5,478 nucleotides of DNA from Clostridiales bacterium (lineage in GTDB: Bacteria > Bacillota > Clostridia > Caldicoprobacterales > DTU083), in NCBI GenBank assembly GCA_012512335.1, contig JAAZEK010000476.1, forward strand, positions 1 to 5,478. Direction: 5' to 3'. Position numbers and translations under genes: made by a program. Of the stretch, positions 1 through 5,478 are shown one piece after another. The notes beneath the pieces are model-generated. The model did no database searches. It saw nothing but the letters and a program-made list of their open reading frames with translations, and was not told where the DNA came from. Every line of letters begins with the position of its first letter. The first letter of the stretch is position 1.

Positions 1-27
1 CGACAGGATGTCGCACCCTTATTTTTG
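1..27. terminator. Candidate hairpin terminator cut by the window edge
   Basis: Bases 1-13 form a perfect inverted repeat, CGACA-GGA-TGTCG. On the plus strand the right arm continues as CACCC and is followed by TTATTTTTG, the layout of a rho-independent terminator with its left arm cut off by the window edge. On the minus strand the A-rich stretch before the stem could pair with U-rich sequence beyond base 1, so the hairpin could work in both directions. It would end the toxin-antitoxin operon, whose stop codon is at 33-35. Only the 5-bp stem is visible; the longer stem is inferred. Confidence 0.4.
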
Positions 28-32
28 ATTCT

Positions 33-350
33 TTATTTAATTATTCTTTCTGCGTCTCTGCTTTTATACAGTATCCTTCTGACTTCCATCACATCATCTA
101 TAACTACATAATAAACAGTAAAATTATCAACGTAAATCCGGTAATAGGGAGTCATCCTTTTTCTGGCTGATTGGAATGGTTCAAATGATAATGGATACTT
201 CAATCTCTCCAATATTGCATTCTCAATCTTGTCCATTAATTGACTTGCACTATTCGGGTTATGAAGCTTATACACTATATAATCTACGATTTCATTGAGA
301 TCTTTTTCATACTTTTGAATATATCTTAACTTATAACTTTTTTCCTGCAT
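33..350 (-). CDS. Type II toxin, RelE/ParE superfamily
   Basis: This 105-residue protein has the usual length and pattern of RelE/ParE toxins. It has an N-terminal beta strand (YKLRYIQKYEKDL, residues 6-18), two helices carrying EIVDYI (20-25) and SASQLMDKIENAI (34-46), then the C-terminal sheet with YYRIYVDNFTVYYVV (69-83) and VRRILYKSRDAERII (90-104). The last segment matches the typical 'vlrilygRrd..l' ending of the family. Family members either cleave mRNA at the ribosome (RelE-like) or poison DNA gyrase (ParE-like); the sequence alone does not decide which. The ATG at 350-348 lies inside the 3' end of the antitoxin gene, overlapping it by 20 nt in another frame. A GAGGG site at 360-364, 9 nt upstream, supports this start. 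The toxin is therefore the second gene of a coupled operon and is expected to be bound and neutralised by the upstream product. It appears full length. Confidence 0.9.
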   Translation of the reverse strand: MQEKSYKLRYIQKYEKDLNEIVDYIVYKLHNPNSASQLMDKIENAILERLKYPLSFEPFQSARKRMTPYYRIYVDNFTVYYVVIDDVMEVRRILYKSRDAERIIK

Positions 351-603
351 CGATTCTTGCCCTCACTCTTGAAAAGACTTCATCGTGTGAATATCTTATA
401 TCAGATGAATTCGCCTCCTTATCAGCCTCATCGAGTTTAAATTCTACGTCATCTGTTAATTCTGCATACTTTTCAAGACTCAATACTACTACAGATCCAT
501 AACCATTCTTGGTTAGGTAGACTGGCTTTCCTTCTTTTACAACAATCTCTTCTATTTCTGGAAACTTATTTCTTAAATCTGAAACCGGTCTGATTTGAAT
601 CAT
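331..603 (-). CDS. Type II antitoxin, YefM/Phd family
   Basis: This 90-residue protein matches Phd/YefM antitoxins over its N-terminal half. It has PVSDLRNKFPEIEEIV (residues 6-21), then KPVYLTKNGYGSVVVLSLEKY (26-46), which is the conserved 'PVfLTkNGygdvVvmsle.y' core that forms the dimer and binds DNA. The C-terminal half (about 52-90) is charged and low in hydrophobic residues (DEADKEANSS and onward), as expected for the flexible arm that wraps the toxin. Its roles in the family are to neutralise the toxin and to repress its own operon, and the complex usually represses better than the antitoxin alone. The ATG at 603-601 is set by a strong AAAGGAGGGG site at 610-619, 8 nt upstream. It is the first gene of the pair, and its promoter lies just upstream at 636-665. 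It appears intact. Confidence 0.93.
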   Translation of the reverse strand: MIQIRPVSDLRNKFPEIEEIVVKEGKPVYLTKNGYGSVVVLSLEKYAELTDDVEFKLDEADKEANSSDIRYSHDEVFSRVRARIDAGKKL

Positions 604-609
604 AAATTG

Positions 610-619
610 CCCCTCCTTT
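610..619 (-). promoter_or_regulatory. Strong ribosome binding site of the antitoxin gene
   Basis: Reading on the minus strand, AAAGGAGGGG lies 8 nt before the antitoxin ATG. It contains a full AGGAGG, much stronger than the GAGGG before the toxin. This fits the usual need for more antitoxin than toxin. Confidence 0.8.
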
Positions 620-628
620 GATTTTCGT

Positions 629-655
629 TATCATTATTATATCATAGTTTTATCA
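629..655 (-). promoter_or_regulatory. Candidate operator: three TGATA units with an 11-bp period
   Basis: On the minus strand TGATA begins at 655, 644 and 633, giving three copies exactly 11 bp apart, close to one helical turn. The middle copy covers the TG and the first bases of the extended -10 element, so protein bound here would block the promoter. The likely ligand is the YefM/Phd-type antitoxin, which represses its own operon in known systems; that link is inferred. The region is AT-rich, so chance repetition is possible. No clear palindrome of the usual antitoxin type was seen. Confidence 0.35.
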
Positions 656-665
656 CGTAAATCAA
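636..665 (-). promoter_or_regulatory. Promoter of the toxin-antitoxin operon, extended -10
   Basis: On the minus strand TTGATT (665-660) is followed after 18 nt by a perfect TATAAT (641-636), preceded by TG one base upstream (TGATATAAT), an extended -10. Transcription would start around 627-630, leaving a leader of about 25 nt that holds the ribosome binding site. This gives the toxin-antitoxin pair its own sigma-A-type promoter, independent of the GH2 gene upstream. Confidence 0.65.
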
Positions 666-872
666 TAAGAAGAAAAGAAAAAGCGTTAATATAAGATAAC
701 TGATACTCCAGAGCCTTATTTCCTGATGTGCCTCTGCCATTCCACCTTGTGTAATCTCTTTTTCGATGTAAAACTAATATACGTGATATAGATTTAGATA
801 TAATCCATAACCTCATAATCATTCGTCTAACGCATCTGCTACATCTTGGACATAAGCTCTCAGTCCATACCT

Positions 873-3764
873 TTATTTATTAGCATTTGGATCTAGTGCC
901 TCATCCGTGCTAAAGTCATACTCTACTGTAATATAAGAATCCATCAACTTTCGTAGCTCATTTGCTTCTATAGTAACTTCTGGAATAAATTTATCACTTT
1001 TAACATATGAAATCATCCTCTGCAACAGGTATTTTGATGCTGGGTCCGTCTCTGTGAGGTTTAATGTGCATACAAGTAATTTACCCTTTCCGACACCTAG
1101 CTCAAAGAGGCTTGCTTGTTTTCTAATCATTTTAAATGAGCTTACAACCTCTATAATAGGCGTGAAAGGAATTTCTAAATCATTAAATAATACAGCCTCT
1201 CCGCCCTCCATCATGTTGTAGAACTGCCAGTCGCAAAAACCTTCATGGGGAAAATCATTCATAATAGGGTGATCTTCAATCACTGTTGCAAGATTACCCT
1301 GAACACGCCCTGTTATAGCTAGCTGGAAGCTTGTAGGTAATGACGGAAATGGTTTGCTCCCTATGAGTATTCCTCGACCACCATTCGCAAGGAAACCTAT
1401 AGCATCCTCATTAAGCTCTGATATGAGTCTTATATCACACTTACTTTCATTATCAGTCACTAAAGCATCCTTGAAAAGACTCCTATACTTATTCTTAATA
1501 TCTTTATCCACTGATACAATAGTGTCTATGGTGTTTGTTTCAGGAAATGACCAGAAATCCCAGCTGTTATTAATTTCATATTCTCCCCCAGATAAGTGAG
1601 CATATAGGGTTAATTTTTTAGGAGTATTAAGCTTAGGAGCTATAAAAGATACCGTTGTTAATTTTTCAATTTTACCGTTTAGTATATTACTTACTGCTAC
1701 TTTACTTCTCTGATAAACACAATTATTGCTGTCAGCTATATACCAATAAACCTCTCCCACCTTAAGGGCCTCTTTGCCAAATAAGGATGCATATAAATCT
1801 AAATTAATGCTGTCACCTGATGTTATATTCCGTTCATTTGAATGATCCAATAACAGTAAACTTTCTCCATTATATTGTAATACATCAGAAGCAGATTCAC
1901 CTGGTTTTAACTCATAGAACTCATTCATGACACCACATGGATAACCACATCTATGCCAGTGATAATCTATAGCACCTAATAAGTCATATCCTGCATTGTA
2001 TTCACACTTTCTTGCCATTTCAACTGTATGCTTACGCAATGCCTTCATCCATTTACATGAATTCTTATAGTATAAAGATGCTCTTGATAACAAACCTTCT
2101 TTTTCTAAGTTCCTTCTAGCAGAAGCAAATATCTCTGCTCCTATGCGTGTTCCTTTGTAGCGGTGTTCCAGGTCAAGATTTAGGTAATTCCCATGAATCG
2201 TAATTTCATGGGACAGACACGGTCTTTGATAAATCTTCAGCCGCTCATTGAGAAGTCTCCAATCTCCTTGTGCCGAAGTGTAGCTAAGTAATCCTAATGG
2301 GTATTGTCCGAACACATCAGAAAACTCTCTCACCTTGTCCAAGCGTTCTGGGTTATGAGGGAAAGGATGTTCAACGTTATTTTCCTTTACTCCAGATCTA
2401 TTAAGATAATATTCGATTCCACGCATAGCCTCTTGTGGATTAAAGAGAGCATCTGGTACAATTGAATGACATAAATCAGCCATCTCTCTAAGCTGATCAA
2501 TCTTTTTTTCATCCAACAATTCTTCATTTCCACAACAATAGATAACTACACTTGGATGCTTGCGACATGTGTAGAGTATATCCAACCATTCCCGCTTCTC
2601 AAATCCTAAGGGCGCTTCAACTTGAATCATCATTCCAATTTCATCAGCTGCCTGCATATATTCCTCAGATGGTACCCATGTATGAAATCTAAGCCAGTTA
2701 AAGCCTAGTTCTTTTAGTTTTTTTATGTTTTCCCTATAGGTTTTTATGTCCCTAGGTGGTGTACATGTCAAAGGGAAGTAAGCATGCTCAGTTGCTCCCC
2801 TTAAAAACACAGGATATCCGTTTAGGCGTAGAGAAGTTCCTTCACGCTCCAATAAACGAAGTCCAAAACTTTGGGTATGTACATCTATAATTCCTTTATT
2901 CTGTCTTAAGATTAATTCCATCTTATATAGCTTAGGATATCTATCAGACCAAGCTTCCATACCAGATGTATCTGTTATCCATTCCATAGGCTTTTGAGTT
3001 ACTGGAATTGAGCCTTGGTATACAGCAAAATCCGTATCTGAGTCTCTAATAAGCCAATCTAAAACCATTTCATCCATATCTTTGGTCGAACCATCTAACT
3101 CAACTTGGCATTTTAATTTCTGCATGTCGCCTACTGGGTATATGTAGCAGTCCTTAATCCTCGCCACACCAGCCATCTTTATACTGACCGATCTATATAT
3201 TCCAGCGCTGAAGCCTTTAAAGCCACGAATAACACATCCCAATCTATCGGTACGTGTATTAGCAACAGCTATCATAATTTCATTTTGTGCTCCATACTTT
3301 AAGTGTTTAGCTATAGGAACTTCAAATGGCGTCGAATGTCCGAGATGATACTTAACAAGTGAGCCATTTATCCACACCCATGCTTCTAAAACGACTCCTC
3401 CTATGTATAGGGTGATTTCTCTTTCTTTCCACTCAGAAGGTACTTCTATTGTTTTTCGATACCAGCCTACTCCTAGTAGAAAAGGAAGAGATGCATCTGG
3501 AGGCATTTCGTCACCCATGGGAAAATCTATGTGTCTGAACTCCGGATTGAATTTTGCAGTAGAGCCCCAAAATGTGGCACTTTGCATCCTGTCTAAATTA
3601 TCATCCCAGTATCCAGGCACTGGCATTCTCACTGTAAATTCTGTAGATTTTGGTCTTATAGGATCATCATAGTCACTTATACCTTGTGTGTATGTAAAAT
3701 TCCATTCCCCATCCAAAGATATCGTAGTTGGTACTTTGGTACTATCTTCATTTGACATAAACAT
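873..3764 (-). CDS. Glycoside hydrolase family 2 enzyme with C-terminal GATase-like domain
   Basis: This 963-residue enzyme is expected to cleave terminal beta-linked sugars by the retaining mechanism of family GH2 (beta-galactosidase, beta-glucuronidase, beta-mannosidase types). The exact sugar cannot be read from the sequence. Domains are: an N-terminal jelly-roll sugar-binding domain (about 15-200, with SLDGEWNF 16-23, GVGWYRKTIEVP 98-109 and SAGIYRSVSI 186-195); an Ig-like domain (about 201-303); and a TIM barrel (about 304-625) opened by LNGYPVFLRG (314-323). The acid/base is probably E414 in YCCGNEE (409-415), the GH2 'NE' site. The nucleophile is probably E520 in CLSHEITIHGN. Residues about 740-925 form an extra alpha/beta domain resembling glutamine-amidotransferase-like or GH42 trimerisation folds. 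There is no signal peptide, so the enzyme is probably cytoplasmic and acts on imported oligosaccharides. The first ATG (3764) is supported by AAAGGA 9 nt upstream; MSNED two codons later is the alternative. The gene follows the transporter remnant by 42 nt. An in-frame, protein-like stretch continues for 17 codons after its TAA stop. Confidence 0.9.
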   Translation of the reverse strand: MFMSNEDSTKVPTTISLDGEWNFTYTQGISDYDDPIRPKSTEFTVRMPVPGYWDDNLDRMQSATFWGSTAKFNPEFRHIDFPMGDEMPPDASLPFLLGVGWYRKTIEVPSEWKEREITLYIGGVVLEAWVWINGSLVKYHLGHSTPFEVPIAKHLKYGAQNEIMIAVANTRTDRLGCVIRGFKGFSAGIYRSVSIKMAGVARIKDCYIYPVGDMQKLKCQVELDGSTKDMDEMVLDWLIRDSDTDFAVYQGSIPVTQKPMEWITDTSGMEAWSDRYPKLYKMELILRQNKGIIDVHTQSFGLRLLEREGTSLRLNGYPVFLRGATEHAYFPLTCTPPRDIKTYRENIKKLKELGFNWLRFHTWVPSEEYMQAADEIGMMIQVEAPLGFEKREWLDILYTCRKHPSVVIYCCGNEELLDEKKIDQLREMADLCHSIVPDALFNPQEAMRGIEYYLNRSGVKENNVEHPFPHNPERLDKVREFSDVFGQYPLGLLSYTSAQGDWRLLNERLKIYQRPCLSHEITIHGNYLNLDLEHRYKGTRIGAEIFASARRNLEKEGLLSRASLYYKNSCKWMKALRKHTVEMARKCEYNAGYDLLGAIDYHWHRCGYPCGVMNEFYELKPGESASDVLQYNGESLLLLDHSNERNITSGDSINLDLYASLFGKEALKVGEVYWYIADSNNCVYQRSKVAVSNILNGKIEKLTTVSFIAPKLNTPKKLTLYAHLSGGEYEINNSWDFWSFPETNTIDTIVSVDKDIKNKYRSLFKDALVTDNESKCDIRLISELNEDAIGFLANGGRGILIGSKPFPSLPTSFQLAITGRVQGNLATVIEDHPIMNDFPHEGFCDWQFYNMMEGGEAVLFNDLEIPFTPIIEVVSSFKMIRKQASLFELGVGKGKLLVCTLNLTETDPASKYLLQRMISYVKSDKFIPEVTIEANELRKLMDSYITVEYDFSTDEALDPNANK

Positions 3765-3773
3765 ATTATTCTT

Positions 3774-3779
3774 TCCTTT
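3774..3779 (-). promoter_or_regulatory. Ribosome binding site of the GH2 gene
   Basis: AAAGGA on the minus strand lies 9 nt before the first ATG (3764) and 15 nt before the second in-frame ATG (3758), which favours the first. The 42-nt gap to the preceding stop codon is too short for a separate promoter, and I found no convincing -35/-10 pair inside the end of the upstream gene. Confidence 0.6.
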
Positions 3780-3806
3780 CTATCATCCTAGTTCGATATT
3801 GTCTTA

Positions 3807-4283
3807 TTATTGTTCTCTAAGATCCAATATAGTTTTTATTACAATCGCAATAACAGGCCCTAGGACAAGCCCCCAAGGCCCAAAGATAATACTAGCAATT
3901 ATTGTTGCTAAGAATGTATACAAGGGTTTGACACCTATGCTCTTTCCATTGATTACAGGTTCTAATATCTGTCTTCCAATGAAGATTATTAAATACAAAA
4001 TCAGTAGTGGAACTGCAAGATCTGATTTTCTCATAATCAATAAAACTACTGCCCAGGGTATCATAATTATTCCACTGCCAATCAGTGGAATTAAGTCTAC
4101 CAGTGCAATTGCAAATGCAATAAGTCCCCAGTATGAGATATCAAGAATAGCAAATCCTATACAAAGAATTATGAATGTTAAAAGAGATAAAAGTAATTGA
4201 GTACGAATGACACTGCCCACACCTTTAAATGTGGCGGTCAGTACTTTTCCTATATTATCTAGGTAGCAATCAAGTTTTTTCAC
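3807..4283 (-). CDS. AI-2E/YtvI-family transporter, C-terminal half only (probable remnant)
   Basis: This 158-residue hydrophobic protein matches the C-terminal half of the AI-2E transporter family, which includes YtvI, YdiK and similar membrane proteins that are usually 340-370 residues long. Visible family landmarks are VDLIPLIGSG (residues 62-71), PWAVVLLI (76-83), YLIIFIGRQILEP (97-109), SIGVKP (115-120) and FGPWGLVLGP (134-143). Hydrophobic membrane segments lie at about 29-48, 52-66, 70-84, 90-105 and 121-150. The N-terminal half, with its first membrane helices and most of the soluble region, is absent. The only possible start here is GTG at 4283, and a TAG lies in frame two codons upstream (4287-4289), so it cannot extend. 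The upstream bases GGGGGG make a poor ribosome binding site. The FAD oxidoreductase ends only 49 nt away, which leaves no room for the missing part. I read it as a truncated, probably non-functional gene, although the remaining frame is undamaged and ends naturally at LDLREQ. Confidence 0.8.
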   Translation of the reverse strand: MKKLDCYLDNIGKVLTATFKGVGSVIRTQLLLSLLTFIILCIGFAILDISYWGLIAFAIALVDLIPLIGSGIIMIPWAVVLLIMRKSDLAVPLLILYLIIFIGRQILEPVINGKSIGVKPLYTFLATIIASIIFGPWGLVLGPVIAIVIKTILDLREQ

Positions 4284-4332
4284 CTGCTAAGCCCCCCAAT
4301 GATGAAGCAGTTTATAAGCTAGAATAACAATA

Positions 4333-5478
4333 CTAGTCTATATCTACTCCATTTTCTTTCAATACTTCTTGAATAGCCTTCACATCCAAATCCCTGGGTA
4401 GAACATTTTCCTTAACCGCTAAAGCTGAAGCAATGCCAGCAGCCTGCCCCATATTAGCACAGATGGGCATAACTCTATAGTTTGAGTGAGCCATATGCGT
4501 ACCTGAAATATTCCTTCCAGCCAGTAGAAGATTATCAATGTTTATCGGCACCAAGCATCTATAGGGAATGGTATATCCTTGAGGCTGTTTAAAATGCTTT
4601 TGAACACCAGTTTCATCCAATCCACTGCCTGAGATATTGTGCACATCAAAATTAAAGTGGGCTTTTGTAACGATCCAATCATCAAATATCCTGGCCTGTA
4701 AAATGTCTTCCTCTGTCAAGGTATATTCACCCTTAAAATGTCGTGTTTCTCTGACGCCGATAATCGATGCTGAGCTAATTGGATAGCAATTCTCATATCC
4801 TGGAACAAATTCTCTTAAGAATTTAACTATTGGTTTAATCTGTCTTCTTGTAGCTATAGTAGCTTTCGTTAGATCTTCCGACTTTGTCCCATCAACCTCT
4901 ATCACATTGGTCATGTTACAGGTAACCACTCCAGGTATGTTAGATGGGTAAAGCAAAACGTGCCCAGCTGGATGAGGAATGTTCTGCTTGCCAAGATCCT
5001 GTATATATCCCTTCTCAATTTTAATGTTATCTTCAAAGCTTCCGGGGAAAACAGCTATCTCCATATCAACGCCTGCAACTTTAAACATTAGGGTCATAGG
5101 CTGCATTTTACCGTCTATTCCTCTCCCTTTAACAAAGGGCACTCCGGCTTTTGCGGCAATATCGCCATCTCCAGTGCAGTCAATAATTACCTTCGCAAGA
5201 ATTACTTCTCTGCCAGATTTGCTTTCAATAATAACCCCTTTTACTGCATTGTCCTCTACTATGACATCTGAAGCAAAAGTATAGAGTTGCAGTTTCACCC
5301 CTGCCTCATCCAGCATCTCTAGCATTATGGTCTTTAGTTCTTCTGGATTTATTAATTTCTTGGTGGGGCCAGTACAACGTTCTAGGATTTCTTCATAGAA
5401 TCCGCCCTTGGTGTTGCCTGTCCAATGGCTCATCAATCCCGTTGTAGCTACGCCACCTACATCACCAGCTTGCTCAAC
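4333..5478 (-). CDS. FAD-dependent oxidoreductase (FAD_oxidored type), 5' end outside window
   Basis: The reading frame stays open to the window edge (VEQAGDVGGVATTG precedes the TTG/ATG at 5436/5433), so those internal codons are not the start. The true start lies beyond 5478, together with the N-terminal GxGxxG motif that binds the FAD ADP part. Of 381 visible residues, VEQAGDVGGVATTG is the end of the Rossmann strand and the following glycine-rich turn. IDCTGDGDIAAKAG (99-112) is the 'ATGDGD' FAD-binding motif, SIIGVRETRHFKGEYTL (238-254) is the family's 'iGvReSR..GeY' block, and LLLAGRNISGTHMAHSNYRVMP (318-338) with MGQAAGIASA (343-352) is the C-terminal flavin-contacting region. The family (near PF12831) is soluble, and its substrate is mostly unknown. 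It often lies in sugar-use gene clusters beside glycosidases, which fits the GH2 gene downstream. A role in oxidising a sugar or glycoside is an inference from that context. The C-terminus is normal and ends at GVDID. Confidence 0.9.
   Translation of the reverse strand, partial: VEQAGDVGGVATTGLMSHWTGNTKGGFYEEILERCTGPTKKLINPEELKTIMLEMLDEAGVKLQLYTFASDVIVEDNAVKGVIIESKSGREVILAKVIIDCTGDGDIAAKAGVPFVKGRGIDGKMQPMTLMFKVAGVDMEIAVFPGSFEDNIKIEKGYIQDLGKQNIPHPAGHVLLYPSNIPGVVTCNMTNVIEVDGTKSEDLTKATIATRRQIKPIVKFLREFVPGYENCYPISSASIIGVRETRHFKGEYTLTEEDILQARIFDDWIVTKAHFNFDVHNISGSGLDETGVQKHFKQPQGYTIPYRCLVPINIDNLLLAGRNISGTHMAHSNYRVMPICANMGQAAGIASALAVKENVLPRDLDVKAIQEVLKENGVDID

Larger units (their letters stand above)
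604..872. other. Spacer between the GH2 gene and the toxin-antitoxin operon
   Basis: This 269-nt gap carries the toxin-antitoxin promoter at its lower end (636-665). No convincing terminator follows the GH2 stop; the only inverted repeat near it is GGAC/GTCC around 850-866, with no T-run. Two stretches read like protein on the minus strand: 17 codons directly after the GH2 stop and in the same frame (822-872), and a 32-codon hydrophobic frame at 642-740. The spacer may therefore be partly decayed coding DNA. An open frame across 637-822 has no ribosome binding site, resembles nothing I know, and runs through the promoter. Confidence 0.4.

Noticed and set aside
776..804. Plus-strand TATAAT at 799-804 as a promoter
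   Set aside because: There is no acceptable -35 element at the right distance and no plus-strand gene downstream; the tract is simply AT-rich.
637..822. 61-codon open frame on the minus strand (begins MIMRLWIISK)
   Set aside because: No ribosome binding site before its ATG, no recognisable family, and it runs through the extended -10 and likely operator of the toxin-antitoxin operon. Another frame in the same stretch is more protein-like.
3688..4200. 170-codon open frame on the plus strand
   Set aside because: It lies antisense to the transporter remnant and the start of the GH2 gene. Its hydrophobic, serine/isoleucine-rich content is the mirror of the membrane segments on the other strand, and it matches no family.
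4284..4332. Short protein-like string (IVILAYKLLHHWGA) after the oxidoreductase stop, as the lost N-terminus of the transporter
   Set aside because: It is only about 16 codons, in the oxidoreductase's frame, ends in TAG, and has no start codon or ribosome site. The resemblance to a first membrane helix is too weak to support.
4979..5284. 101-codon open frame on the plus strand
   Set aside because: It is antisense to the well-supported FAD oxidoreductase, with no ribosome site and no recognisable motif. The shorter plus-strand frames at 1354-1599 and 3403-3672 were dropped for the same reason.
5431..5436. Start of the oxidoreductase at TTG/ATG near the window edge
   Set aside because: The frame continues upstream to base 5478 with residues typical of the family's N-terminal region (VEQAGDVGGVATTG), so these codons are internal and the gene is partial.

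Overview
The window looks like chromosomal DNA from a low-GC, Gram-positive anaerobe of the Firmicutes, probably Clostridia or Lachnospiraceae-like. This rests on three things: AT-rich sequence by eye, strong AGGAGG-type ribosome binding sites with the spacing typical of that group, and proteins that all resemble Firmicutes families. The assignment is an inference from style, not from a marker gene. Every supported gene lies on the minus strand, so transcription runs from base 5478 towards base 1.

In order of transcription the window holds four blocks. (1) 4333-5478 is the 3' part of an FAD-dependent oxidoreductase of the FAD_oxidored type; it is open at the window edge and its N-terminal Rossmann motif is missing. 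(2) 3807-4283 is the C-terminal half of an AI-2E/YtvI-type membrane transporter without its N-terminal half, most likely a gene remnant. (3) 873-3764 is a complete 963-residue glycoside hydrolase of family 2 (beta-galactosidase/beta-glucuronidase type) with an extra C-terminal alpha/beta domain and no signal peptide. (4) 33-603 is a type II toxin-antitoxin operon of YefM/Phd antitoxin and RelE/ParE toxin. It has its own extended -10 promoter, a possible operator made of three TGATA units 11 bp apart, and a hairpin at the window edge that may be its terminator.

The oxidoreductase and the GH2 enzyme probably belong to one sugar-catabolism neighbourhood, since such pairs are common in carbohydrate-use loci. 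The transporter fragment between them suggests that a deletion or rearrangement brought them together. The toxin-antitoxin pair is an independent module that shares only the direction. The 604-872 spacer carries its promoter plus sequence that looks protein-like in two frames and may be decayed coding DNA.

I found no RNA genes, CRISPR arrays, insertion sequences or origins. Nothing here makes a convincing case for a wholly new system. The best leads are the phased TGATA repeat, the transporter scar, the possible premature stop in the GH2 gene, and a small hydrophobic reading frame that ends inside the toxin-antitoxin promoter.
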